A DNA stretch of 10,314 nucleotides from an uncultured Methanomethylovorans sp. (GTDB taxonomy: Archaea; Halobacteriota; Methanosarcinia; Methanosarcinales; Methanosarcinaceae). This document shows, piece by piece, positions 1 to 7,732 of this stretch. Every line of letters begins with the position of its first letter. Within the stretch, counting starts at the first letter, position 1. The notes under the pieces were generated by a model, which searched no databases, was not told the origin of the DNA, and saw only the letters and a program-made list of their open reading frames with translations. A program made the translations under genes and the position numbers. The stretch lies in contig CALBTS010000134.1 in the NCBI GenBank assembly GCA_937968035.1, forward strand, positions 1-10,314, read 5' to 3'.

Positions 1-1018
1 CTTCCTCCAGGCAGGAATTACCCTCGAACTTTACCCACTTCCCGCTCTGATATTCATGCCAGAACTTTGATCTCTGAAGGGCTGATGTACCGATATCAAT
101 CATCTGGAATTCTATCAGGTGATAAGACTTGCCGTCAAATCCAATGTCCATCCCAATTATGGGGAAGTCTATTTCAAGTGTCAGTTTACGGGCAAATTCC
201 AGTACACCTTCCAATTCATTGTCCGGTACCTGAAAGAACATTCCGCTGCCACTGGCTCTGAAATCGTTCCTTCTGTTTTTTCTGTACATACAGTAGAACC
301 GCCCCCCGAAAAACAGTACTTTGTAGTCACCACTGAGCCCGGGAATAAAATTCTGCACTACGAGGGCACTACTGACTGGAGAAGTATCCAGTTGCACATA
401 ACCTTTTCGCGAAGGATACATAAACTTAATAATCTTCTTTATCAGGTTTTTAATGGAAGTGATCACAAGATCACTCAGCCCGGAGGCGACAATAGTATGT
501 CCGGCCTTCCGTGCATACTTTTTGTATTCTTTTTTATTGTGTGCGAGGTATACGCCGGCACCTGCTGAGCCGGAAGCTTGTTTTATTACGACCGGAAAGC
601 CTTTGTCATATGTCAGGGCATCCACCCACGATCCATAACAGGTGCTCTTAATTGTTTTGAGGGATTCGTCAGCAAACTGCATCCTCATTAACTCCATGAA
701 GACCTTGTTGTGATGAGCTTTTAGGTATTCATGACACGGTAGCACAACAGCTCCCTGCTTCTCAAGAAAACAGACCAGATCCTCAACGTACCTCTTGTAA
801 AATGCACCCGGTGCTTCAGAGGTCTGATATAAGAAACAGTAATCCCGATAACCGACGGTCAGATCCAGCTCGCTGTATTTGCATACTTTGACATCGTAGT
901 CTCTCTCCATGAACCATTTACTGATTCTCGGGACATCCATTGAAGTAAAATTCCTGAGATCTGCTTTGGAGACCAGGAAGGCAGAGAATTCATCAGTCAG
1001 AATTATTAATTTTTTCAT
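1..1018 (-). CDS. RimK-like ATP-grasp protein, 3' end cut by window edge
   Basis: The frame is open from the ATG at 1016-1018 to base 1 with no stop: 339 codons plus one base, so the C-terminus is missing. The first ~100 residues look like the pre-ATP-grasp domain. The nucleotide-binding part follows, with FPVVIKQ (141-147, K145 a likely ATP ligand) and the glycine-rich loop GSAGAG (150-155). The metal-binding end holds D291 in IIGMDIGFDG and E303 in YHLIEFQ, with Q305 where many ATP-grasp enzymes have Asn. ATP-grasp enzymes activate a carboxylate as an acyl phosphate and join it to an amine, thiol or hydroxyl. The substrate here is unknown; its place in a polysaccharide cluster suggests decoration of a sugar with an amino or organic acid. 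A 40-base gap separates it from the CapA-like gene upstream, so co-transcription is likely. AAGG abuts the ATG too closely for an ordinary ribosome site. The family call is firm, the role inferred. Confidence 0.85.
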   Translation of the reverse strand, partial: MKKLIILTDEFSAFLVSKADLRNFTSMDVPRISKWFMERDYDVKVCKYSELDLTVGYRDYCFLYQTSEAPGAFYKRYVEDLVCFLEKQGAVVLPCHEYLKAHHNKVFMELMRMQFADESLKTIKSTCYGSWVDALTYDKGFPVVIKQASGSAGAGVYLAHNKKEYKKYARKAGHTIVASGLSDLVITSIKNLIKKIIKFMYPSRKGYVQLDTSPVSSALVVQNFIPGLSGDYKVLFFGGRFYCMYRKNRRNDFRASGSGMFFQVPDNELEGVLEFARKLTLEIDFPIIGMDIGFDGKSYHLIEFQMIDIGTSALQRSKFWHEYQSGKWVKFEGNSCLEE

Positions 1019-1058
1019 CCTTAACGTTGATAATTAAACGTATTAAAGCCCGCCACCA

Positions 1059-2198
1059 TCATGAATTCCTGTCCTTCAGCAACTTAATGTATCGCAACAC
1101 TATCTCCCTGTGCGTTTCACATTCGAAATGGTTTTGAATCGTGTTCAGCTTTTGCTGAGAGTATATCAGTCTTGTCAAAGGACGGTTAAGGACTTTGTCA
1201 ATCCTTCTTACTGTTTTTCCAAGCCCGGCGAGGGTGGCAAGGTAGTACTGCCCGTTGAGGCGGCAATACTCATCGAATTGGCGTTCGATGAAACCATTCC
1301 TCAGAATTTCTTCTGATCTCCTATAAAAGCCTTCGAGGATTTCTGCTCTGAAAGCAGGATCCGGAATCTTTACTCCATTACCATTCTTCTGTATGGGGAT
1401 AAAGTCAATATCTATTGAACTCGTAAGCCTGACATTAACTAAAATTCCAGTCTGATAAAACTCGTCATCGTGCCTGTCAAAAATAAAGTTCCCCTGTCCG
1501 TATATGATTACTCCATTACCATACTTTTCGTAAGCACCAATGCAGTGACTATGCTGGCATATTACAAGATCAGCACCACTGGTTGACATTTTCCTGCATG
1601 TTTTCTGCAAATCAGGTGTAGGGTATCTGTAATATTCCTTCCCTCCGTGAAACAATACAATAACCAGGTCACAGCCGGATTTAAGTTTTTTAATATGGTC
1701 GAAAACCTCAAGAAGGTCCAGGGGATTGGCGCCCGGATTGTTATCATCAGCTATCGAGAATTCGTGTTCCGCGCAGGCGTAAATGCCAATTCTTCGGCCA
1801 TGTCTATCCAGCACCACCGGTCTGGATGCCTCGGCAAGATTAGATCCTGCACCTACAAAAGCAATTTTTTGTTCTGTAAGTTGTGCAATTGTACTAAGTA
1901 ATCCCTCCTCGCCATGATCCATAACATGGTTGTTCGCCAAAGTGAAAACTGAGGGATCAAGTATTTTTATGCCTTTCATGGCTGATAAGGGTGCGCTCAG
2001 TACCGGTCCGTCTTTTTTGATCGGAGTCTTCTGCTGAATCAAGGGAACCTCGAGATTAAATATCCGATAATCCGATGACATCAGAATTTCAATTATTTTC
2101 TGGTCGACGATTTCTGTTATATTGCCAGAGGAAAAATGATCAAAGTTGGACCTGGTCGGTCCAAGATCTCCGCCTATTATTATTGAAGTCTCATCCAT
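1059..2198 (-). CDS. CapA/PGA_cap-like metallophosphatase-fold protein
   Basis: Counted from the ATG at 2196-2198 the protein has 379 residues. It carries the PGA_cap signature: GGDLGP near the N-terminus (9-14), FNLEVPL (47-53), LANNHVMDHGEEGL (87-100), LFHGGKEYY (182-190), CQHSHC (214-219) and YGQGNFIF (233-240). These Asp, Asn and His residues match the metal-site pattern of the calcineurin-like phosphoesterase fold. The founding member, Bacillus CapA, takes part in poly-gamma-glutamate capsule formation; the biochemical role of polysaccharide-cluster homologues is unsettled. No signal peptide or membrane helix is visible before the domain, unlike classical CapA, so this copy looks cytoplasmic. 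About 130 residues follow the last motif, basic and without a recognised domain. The start lies 12 bases after the upstream glycosyltransferase stop. Two in-frame TTG codons just before (from 2207) are possible but less likely starts. It sits between two ATP-grasp genes and a glycosyltransferase, consistent with glycan modification. Confidence 0.85.
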   Translation of the reverse strand: MDETSIIIGGDLGPTRSNFDHFSSGNITEIVDQKIIEILMSSDYRIFNLEVPLIQQKTPIKKDGPVLSAPLSAMKGIKILDPSVFTLANNHVMDHGEEGLLSTIAQLTEQKIAFVGAGSNLAEASRPVVLDRHGRRIGIYACAEHEFSIADDNNPGANPLDLLEVFDHIKKLKSGCDLVIVLFHGGKEYYRYPTPDLQKTCRKMSTSGADLVICQHSHCIGAYEKYGNGVIIYGQGNFIFDRHDDEFYQTGILVNVRLTSSIDIDFIPIQKNGNGVKIPDPAFRAEILEGFYRRSEEILRNGFIERQFDEYCRLNGQYYLATLAGLGKTVRRIDKVLNRPLTRLIYSQQKLNTIQNHFECETHREIVLRYIKLLKDRNS

Positions 2199-2210
2199 CT
2201 GCAACAATTG

Positions 2211-3419
2211 CTAGCTACCGGAAAGAAATTCCAGTATCCTTTTCATACTGTTTTTATATTCAAGCAACTGAATTGCCGTTCTATAGCCATTCTGTGCTAT
2301 TTCACCCAATTTCTCATCATTTTGTAACATCCATCCCAGCTTTGCACTAATTGATTCACTACTCCCGCACTCAGCTAAAATAACGTCGTGATTATCTTTA
2401 AAGTATTTCTCAATATCCCCAAACCTTGTGGCCAGGACAGGTTTTCCGAGAGCAAAATATTCGCCTAATTTGGTCGGAAATCCAGCCCTGGTTTGAATTG
2501 TGTCCGGACGTGTTATAGCAAGAATACGACATCTGGACAAATAGCTCAGAACTTCATCAGAGGTGACAAGACCTGTGAAGGTGGTAAGATCAGAAATCCC
2601 GAGCCTGTCACATTCTGCTCTTAGATCGGGAACAAGGGATCGTCCGAATGTGGCATCACCCACCACCAGGAGAGTTACATCCACTCCCCTGTCCCTGAGT
2701 GCTTTTATTGACAAAAGGAGATCACTGAGTCCATCTTTCATATATGGCGCACCACTGTAACCTAAAGTATAATCACTTGCAGCACTTCGTGATTGCCAGA
2801 ATTTAAAATCTGTCAGGTTGGGTTGAACCAGAATTCTGCTCTCCCTGATACCCATTTGAACAAACTGATCCCTGAGATAATAACTGAAGACAATCATTTT
2901 ATCCGCCATCCTGTTCAGATATTTGAAATTGAACATGTAGGCAGCTCTTGAGACTTTACCAAGTAATGATTTCCTGTATTGCGACTTATCGATTATTTCA
3001 GCTGCAAACTTCACAATCTTTATTCTACCGAGTTTGCTTACCAGGTGAATTGGTGTATTAAAGAAAATGTCACCGTTATAAATCAGGATCGTTATCTTCT
3101 TTCTTTTAATGATCAGGGAGGTCAATAAGAAGAGCAATCTCACGAAACCCAGAAGCTGGTCTGCAAGTTTAAGAAGAACATTCTCAGGTCTCTGCCTGAA
3201 ACCCAGATATGTGTATTGGATTCCTTCAGCAGATATGTTTGTACGGGGGCCGTTGTATATAGTCCTCCCGAATGCATGTCCTTTTAGCAGGTATACACTT
3301 ATTTGTTCCCCGTTTTCCTTTAGTCCGCGACAAAAAAGATTGAGATAGTTTGCACCGGGACCCCCTTCGGGAAAGTTGGTCGAGGTAATAAGAATGTATG
3401 TGGGATCAATGCTTTTCAT
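2211..3419 (-). CDS. GT4-type glycosyltransferase
   Basis: This 402-residue protein has the GT-B layout. The N-terminal acceptor half contains FPEGGPGANYLNLFCRGL (16-33), the usual glycine-rich opening. A hydrophobic and basic stretch (about 88-108) is typical of monotopic membrane attachment. The C-terminal donor half starts around residue 217 with YTLGYSGAPY, then LLVVGDA (250-256), FTGLVTSDEV (281-290), and the GT4 donor motif GFPTKLGEYFALGKPVLA (313-330), where E320 probably contacts the nucleotide sugar. It likely adds one sugar to a lipid-linked glycan at the inner face of the cytoplasmic membrane; donor and linkage cannot be read from sequence. The ATG at 3417-3419 follows the ATP-grasp stop by 42 bases and has no clear Shine-Dalgarno site. 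The TAG at 2211-2213 lies just before the CapA-like gene. The family is secure; the specificity is unknown. Confidence 0.9.
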   Translation of the reverse strand: MKSIDPTYILITSTNFPEGGPGANYLNLFCRGLKENGEQISVYLLKGHAFGRTIYNGPRTNISAEGIQYTYLGFRQRPENVLLKLADQLLGFVRLLFLLTSLIIKRKKITILIYNGDIFFNTPIHLVSKLGRIKIVKFAAEIIDKSQYRKSLLGKVSRAAYMFNFKYLNRMADKMIVFSYYLRDQFVQMGIRESRILVQPNLTDFKFWQSRSAASDYTLGYSGAPYMKDGLSDLLLSIKALRDRGVDVTLLVVGDATFGRSLVPDLRAECDRLGISDLTTFTGLVTSDEVLSYLSRCRILAITRPDTIQTRAGFPTKLGEYFALGKPVLATRFGDIEKYFKDNHDVILAECGSSESISAKLGWMLQNDEKLGEIAQNGYRTAIQLLEYKNSMKRILEFLSGS

Positions 3420-3461
3420 TTTGTCTGGTGAAGGGTGGTCAGTAACTGTACATGATAGATC

Positions 3462-4568
3462 CTAAGTCATAAGTCCGGCCCTCTTCACAGGCTGCTTCAT
3501 ATTAAATTCCTGAAGTACCTTGCTGAAGACCGGGTGGGCTCTGTAGCCACCATAGTTCAGGTCATTCCCTCTGATTCCGTAATCAAAGTTGCCCTCGATA
3601 ATGACCGGGCCGTCAATCCCGATGGCAACATCCCAACCGACGAGTCTCAGACCCGGCATAAGCAAGGCAGATCTGGTAATCAGCTCTTTCGCTTCCTGAA
3701 TAAATGGAATTCTGAATCCCTCGAAAACAGTCTTTGTTAATGGGTGACAGGTCAGTCGTTCTGTGGGATTCAAATGAAAATTCGTATAGCCGTATCTTTT
3801 CAAAACTCCACTGTCAAGATCAACTCCGACCATACAGCCGCCACTGCCTATATTATCAACAAAGGAATTGCAGGTACTCATTCTGACATATCCTGACAAT
3901 ACATGCGCATTTCCTCCTTTGTCAATAAATGTATCCATTCTTAAGGTATTTACTGAGGATGGATTGAGAAGATTCACCGAAGGATGCTGGATTACAGTCT
4001 CCTGAAATATAAACTCAGATTGAATGATCCTATTGAACAGTTCATGAATACTTTCATGGTTTGTCTCTACCTTAAGGGCATCAATTTTATATATATCGGA
4101 ACCTTTGGAGCTTGAATAGATTTTTTTTAGAATTACCGACTTCGATAAAGGATGGAGCTCAAATAATATTTTCATCCGGCGGAGAAAGTCTTCTGGACTC
4201 TTTACAGTAAATACTTCATCATTCATGTAGAACCTTTCCCCATGGTTGAACATCAGAACGCGAGGCGTATTGACATTGAATTGCCTGTAGAACAGATAAA
4301 AGTAGAGCTTATTATCCAAGAGCTCTTTAAGCCTTTTATCGTTCAGACCTGGAGCAATTTTCTCCGTCAGTTTCGGTGGAAGGTAGTTTTCCACACCAAC
4401 GATATCATTTTTGAATAAGTAACTTGTAAAATAATGACCAGGAAATTCCATATTGATAATACTGAGTTTGATTAATTCCCCAAGTATTTTATTCAATGGC
4501 TTTCTATCAGGATCAGAGACAACTTTCAGGAACAAATCTATTTTACCTTTTCTCGATAATCTGATCAT
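3462..4568 (-). CDS. Sugar-transfer-associated ATP-grasp protein (ATPgrasp_ST type)
   Basis: The protein has 368 residues and closely fits the ATPgrasp_ST pattern (Pfam PF14397, from memory). It has VILKKIYSSSKGSDIYKI (145-162) as the nucleotide loop region, SVNTLRMDT (205-213), NIGSGGCMVGVDLDSG (239-254), a CHPLTKTVFEGFRIP segment (274-288), and GWDVAIGIDGPVIIEGN (311-327), where D313, E325 and N327 form the usual Mg-ATP ligand set. Members often sit beside glycosyltransferase genes and are thought to ligate an amino acid or other carboxylate to a sugar; substrates are mostly uncharacterised. All key residues appear intact, so it should be active. It is preceded by the only long gap in the gene run (191 bp), so it may head its own transcript, with the following glycosyltransferase, CapA-like and ATP-grasp genes downstream. 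It is unrelated in detail to the second ATP-grasp protein at the window's left end. Confidence 0.88.
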   Translation of the reverse strand: MIRLSRKGKIDLFLKVVSDPDRKPLNKILGELIKLSIINMEFPGHYFTSYLFKNDIVGVENYLPPKLTEKIAPGLNDKRLKELLDNKLYFYLFYRQFNVNTPRVLMFNHGERFYMNDEVFTVKSPEDFLRRMKILFELHPLSKSVILKKIYSSSKGSDIYKIDALKVETNHESIHELFNRIIQSEFIFQETVIQHPSVNLLNPSSVNTLRMDTFIDKGGNAHVLSGYVRMSTCNSFVDNIGSGGCMVGVDLDSGVLKRYGYTNFHLNPTERLTCHPLTKTVFEGFRIPFIQEAKELITRSALLMPGLRLVGWDVAIGIDGPVIIEGNFDYGIRGNDLNYGGYRAHPVFSKVLQEFNMKQPVKRAGLMT

Positions 4569-4759
4569 ATCTCTTGATTTTAGGGAACATATAATGAATA
4601 AGATGATATCCTAACTCCACTTCAACGATCGGGACATAAGCTTGGACTATGATATTGAATACTCCTGATTGAACTGGGATTAGTGCATACCATAACTGTA
4701 GTAATAGCGATTTTTATAATATAGTATAATAGTAAACGTTGTTGAATCTATAATATACC
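4569..4759. other. 191-bp intergenic gap dividing the gene run
   Basis: This is the only internal gap over 50 bases. It is AT-rich, particularly 4710-4757, where TATAAT-like words occur. No -35/-10 pair at 16-18 spacing matches convincingly on the minus strand, and no GC-rich hairpin with a T-run follows the AAC(3)-fold gene. It could hold a promoter for the downstream four genes, but the sequence alone does not prove one. No open frame of note is present. Confidence 0.5.
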
Positions 4760-5614
4760 TTATCCGTAAATAGTAATTCCCTTTTTTGCAAGTGTGAGTG
4801 TTTTATTATAGACCTTCACCGAGTCTGCCAAGAAGAAAGGTATCCCACCTCTCTTGAACTCCCGCATTTCATTATCTTGAAAATATTTCGATATCCTGTA
4901 TGGAGAGACCCGATCCACTACCTCAGGTATATTATGCCTATATTGACCTGTCCTCCGTGTTCCATCAATATCAATACATTCCTTTGTTAAAGGATCTGAA
5001 TATCTACGAGGAAAATACTGATCGTTGGTATCTTCTACTGCGTGAAGGAATGAGAAATTGGCCAGAGGAACTCCAACACCAATTATCTTTCCCTTTTCTA
5101 TAAACAGTTTGTAGAACGGACTATTTTGATCAAAAGCCAGTTCACTTTTATAGTGATCCCTGGTAAAATACTCAGCCAACTTACCCCAAACAGCAACTGA
5201 TTTTAATGGATGACAACTTTGAATAGTACCTGGCAACTGCCTGAATATCTCATTAATCAATCCTGTGCTGCAGGGAGTGTTTTTAACATCAAATGCATAC
5301 TTTGAATAAAGTACCTTATAATGTTTTCTGGGATAGGTTGGCATCAGCAGAGTACCATCTGCTCCCAGAATCATTTTCAACAAAAATATGAGATCCTCAG
5401 GCTGGGAATCGATTAAATCGATGTATTGTAATGATGTGTGTACCATCACAATATCTCCCCTCCTAATGTTCATCTCATTCAATAGAACTTCAGCAATTTC
5501 CTCAAGTTTAATATTCCTCTTTCTGAGATTATTCTTAAGAAACTTGAGCTCTCCAACTAATGAAGGCGCCTTCTTTCGGGCAAATTGTTTTAATTGCTGC
5601 ATTCTACTTTTCAT
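4760..5614 (-). CDS. AAC(3)-fold N-acyltransferase, probably sugar-modifying
   Basis: This 284-residue protein follows the aminoglycoside 3-N-acetyltransferase family (Antibiotic_NAT) along its length. It has RRGDIVMVHTSL (51-62), LGADGTLLMPTYP (83-95), STGLINEIFRQLPG (116-129), SCHPLKSVAVWG (133-144), SPFYKLFIEKGKIIGVGV (165-182) and FLHAVED (189-195), which carry the family's conserved His and acidic residues (H135, H191, E194). The family moves an acyl group from CoA to an amine. Here it lies directly after FabH, ACP, reductase and deacetylase-fold genes in a glycan cluster, so transfer of a short acyl group to an amino sugar is more likely than drug resistance. The ATG at 5612-5614 overlaps the previous gene by 11 bases. 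A second ATG at 5600-5602 begins one base after that stop and would shorten the protein by four residues; neither has a strong ribosome site. Family certain, acceptor and acyl donor inferred. Confidence 0.88.
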   Translation of the reverse strand: MKSRMQQLKQFARKKAPSLVGELKFLKNNLRKRNIKLEEIAEVLLNEMNIRRGDIVMVHTSLQYIDLIDSQPEDLIFLLKMILGADGTLLMPTYPRKHYKVLYSKYAFDVKNTPCSTGLINEIFRQLPGTIQSCHPLKSVAVWGKLAEYFTRDHYKSELAFDQNSPFYKLFIEKGKIIGVGVPLANFSFLHAVEDTNDQYFPRRYSDPLTKECIDIDGTRRTGQYRHNIPEVVDRVSPYRISKYFQDNEMREFKRGGIPFFLADSVKVYNKTLTLAKKGITIYG

Positions 5615-6713
5615 TACGCACAGAAAATTCCCTAACAGCCTCAGAATAAGTGCTAAATCCTACTTCCATACTCTTGCAGGCTTCCAAAAAAATCGATAAA
5701 TGATTCGCAAAAAAGAAATCCTTGGAATGACCTATTAAAACCAAAGGGACATAGTCAGCTGCATTACCCTTTTTTGACTCAGAGATTACTCTCTTTATGG
5801 ATTTAATCAAGAATCTGCTGTCTTTCCGACAAAAGTCAATATAATCCCAGCTCTTCGCTGCAATTTGTTTTGTTATATTACCATATTGAACTTTCAGGCC
5901 TGCAGGCTTTCCCGACATAACATTAGACAGAAAGGCTGGTATCATCTTATCGGTTTCTCGTATCCTCCTGCCACGGAAAATTCTACATATTCTTTTCCCG
6001 AGCTTGTTTAAAATCAGTCGCTCAGTTAAAATGGGAAACTCGACAATGAGTCCACTGTCGTCTCTTTTGCAAATATCCTGCGAAGATGCTTTCCATGGCT
6101 TGGAATTAGAATACGCATCCGAATAATCTAATCTTCTAAGCTTATCATCAGCTACCGTACCCTTTTGGACAGATGTATCTGACACAAATCCTGCATCGTT
6201 CAGAGCCCTAATTATGTTCCAAGATGGCTGCATCTGCAAGTATCCAGCCCTAAAGCAGATACATCTATAATTTGGATCAATCGGAATCAGGAGATTCTCC
6301 AAGTCCTCTCTGCCTTTTTTCAAGTAGTATAATGCCTCATCATAATTATTGCATAATCGTTCAATGGATGTACGGGAAAAGTCAAGGTGCCACTTACTTT
6401 CATGAAATAGTGCATCAATCCATTGAGGGTGTAGATGTAGCTGTACATCATGTCCTCGTTTAACAGCAGCTTGAAGTTGAGACTCAAATAATTGGATATC
6501 ACTACTAAAAAACTGACTATACCTCTTCATTGCCCAATAGTGACCCATTTCAGCCATTATCGTCAGTTTGGCCCCGTGCAAATCAAAGATGTCGAGCATG
6601 TGAGATGTGGGGAAATATGCCCAGCTATAAAAATCCCCCTGACCATTCCCATGAATCTCATAGTCCAAAGTAAAAACAAGGTCTAACCTTCTTTTCCCGT
6701 CTTTGCTTTCCAT
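5604..6713 (-). CDS. WalW-type polysaccharide deacetylase-fold (NodB-like) protein
   Basis: The protein has 369 residues and looks like the WalW branch of carbohydrate esterase family 4. Motif 1 is FTLDYEIHG (14-22), with D17 as likely catalytic or metal Asp; the second Asp of classical TFDDG is replaced by Tyr. Motif 2 is HDVQLHLHPQW (88-98), with H93 and H95 as likely metal ligands. Motif 3 is FRAGYLQMQPS (154-164). VLIGHSKDF (325-333, H329) near the end matches the late conserved His. No signal peptide is present, so it should act in the cytoplasm, on a nucleotide sugar or a lipid-linked glycan before export. WalW homologues occur in LPS clusters; activity is rarely proven. It starts inside the reductase stop (TAATG, one shared base) and overlaps the AAC(3)-fold gene by 11 bases, implying translational coupling. 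A plausible job is removing an N-acetyl group so that another acyl group can be added. The fold is secure, the activity inferred. Confidence 0.82.
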   Translation of the reverse strand: MESKDGKRRLDLVFTLDYEIHGNGQGDFYSWAYFPTSHMLDIFDLHGAKLTIMAEMGHYWAMKRYSQFFSSDIQLFESQLQAAVKRGHDVQLHLHPQWIDALFHESKWHLDFSRTSIERLCNNYDEALYYLKKGREDLENLLIPIDPNYRCICFRAGYLQMQPSWNIIRALNDAGFVSDTSVQKGTVADDKLRRLDYSDAYSNSKPWKASSQDICKRDDSGLIVEFPILTERLILNKLGKRICRIFRGRRIRETDKMIPAFLSNVMSGKPAGLKVQYGNITKQIAAKSWDYIDFCRKDSRFLIKSIKRVISESKKGNAADYVPLVLIGHSKDFFFANHLSIFLEACKSMEVGFSTYSEAVREFSVRNEK

Positions 6714-7477
6714 TACCTTGCACTATAACCCCCGTCGACAATCAGATTTGATCCTGTGATCCAGACAGAAGCATCTGATTGTAAGTATATGCAAGCATAT
6801 GCAACATCCTCTGCTCTGCCAAATCCTAAGGGATGATCGGAAAGCATTTCTGTTTTTGATGCATCTGAAATCTGTTCGAATAGCTGCCTTGTCATATCAG
6901 TTTCCACAATGGAAGGAGAAATTGAATTCACTCTGATATTTTTTTTTGCCATTTCCAAAGCCATTGACCTGACACCTGAGATAATCGCTCCCTTGCTACA
7001 ACTATAGGCAACAGCCGTTTCTTTGCCAACCACTCCCCTGATTGATGAAATAAAGACTAAACTGCCTCCTTCAGGATTAAAGTATCTCCTTTTTGTGATT
7101 ACTCTGGATAATTCAAAGCCACTGATTAAATTGACTGAAATGATTTTCTCATACTGCATTGGTTTTAAAAATTGAATGGGAGCAGATATTTCACTCCCAG
7201 CTGAATGCACAAGCCCGTCAAATTGCCCGTATTTCTCAACACATTCGGAGATTGTGTTTTCAATTTTTTCATAATCGGTCAAATCTAATCTCACATAGGC
7301 ATGCCTACCCGGGGATAATTCCTGCATAGTTTCTTCTAACCTTCTTATATCTCTGGCTATAAGAATAATATCTGCCCCCATCTTACTGCATGCAATGGCA
7401 GTTGCTCTTCCAATACCTGAAGATCCTCCTGTAATAAGGATCCTCTTGTTCGCTAGTGAAAACGGGTTGAAGGACAT
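6713..7477 (-). CDS. FabG-like short-chain dehydrogenase/reductase
   Basis: This classical SDR has 254 residues, the usual length. It has the nucleotide-binding TGGSSGIG (16-23), the D65 adenine-ring contact in RLDLTD, HSAG (91-94) in place of the common NNAG, catalytic N116, S145 in FISSIRG, and Y158/K162 in YSCSKGA. The C-terminus ends with TGSNLIVDGGYS, typical of FabG and related enzymes. R42 after the second strand (LIARD) fits NADP(H) preference. The gene begins one base after the ACP stop and its own stop shares a base with the next ATG, so it is tightly coupled to the ACP. That context suggests it reduces the 3-oxoacyl group made by the FabH-like enzyme to a 3-hydroxyacyl-ACP. A sugar ketone reductase is an alternative. 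There is no strong ribosome site, and the ATG at 7475-7477 is the best start. Confidence 0.92.
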   Translation of the reverse strand: MSFNPFSLANKRILITGGSSGIGRATAIACSKMGADIILIARDIRRLEETMQELSPGRHAYVRLDLTDYEKIENTISECVEKYGQFDGLVHSAGSEISAPIQFLKPMQYEKIISVNLISGFELSRVITKRRYFNPEGGSLVFISSIRGVVGKETAVAYSCSKGAIISGVRSMALEMAKKNIRVNSISPSIVETDMTRQLFEQISDASKTEMLSDHPLGFGRAEDVAYACIYLQSDASVWITGSNLIVDGGYSAR

Positions 7478-7478
7478 C

Positions 7479-7721
7479 TTATTCTTCGAAGTTTTCCAAT
7501 CCGATAAGCTCCATTAAGCTTCTTACATCAGTGATGTTGAATAGTTGTCTTGCAGTGAGTCTTTTCCCGAATCTACTGTCAACAAAGGCAATGATCATCA
7601 TTACATGTAGCGAATCGTACCCGTCAATTTTCCTGAATTCTGTCTTTTCAGTAAATTCGACATCTTCAAATTCAAGAGCTTCCTTCAGCTCGCGAAAAAA
7701 ATCGTTATTCTTCATAATCAT
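7479..7721 (-). CDS. Dedicated acyl carrier protein
   Basis: This small acidic protein (80 residues from the ATG at 7719-7721, 78 from the ATG at 7713-7715) has the phosphopantetheine-attachment motif GYDSLHVMM. The Ser is residue 37 counted from the first ATG. It is followed by the expected helix (IIAFVDSRFG) and a C-terminal LFNITDVRSLMELI helix. A longer frame back to 7763 would overlap the FabH-like gene by 31 bases and add residues unlike any ACP, so it is not used. The 11-base gap after the FabH stop has no Shine-Dalgarno site. It should carry the growing acyl chain as a thioester after modification by a phosphopantetheinyl transferase encoded elsewhere. Its position between ketoacyl synthase and reductase points to a private carrier for a polysaccharide substituent, distinct from the housekeeping AcpP. 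Confidence 0.9.
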   Translation of the reverse strand: MIMKNNDFFRELKEALEFEDVEFTEKTEFRKIDGYDSLHVMMIIAFVDSRFGKRLTARQLFNITDVRSLMELIGLENFEE

Positions 7722-7732
7722 AGTTTTATAAC

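Noticed and set aside
119..568. A 149-codon open frame on the plus strand
   Set aside because: It lies antisense within the RimK-like ATP-grasp gene, whose frame encodes recognisable motifs; the plus-strand product has no family features and no supporting context.
2199..2207. TTG start codons for the CapA-like gene
   Set aside because: An ATG three codons later begins right before the conserved domain, and the TTG codons have no ribosome site.
4700..4757. TATAAT-like words as a second promoter
   Set aside because: No -35 element at acceptable spacing scored above about half of consensus; AT-rich sequence gives such words by chance.
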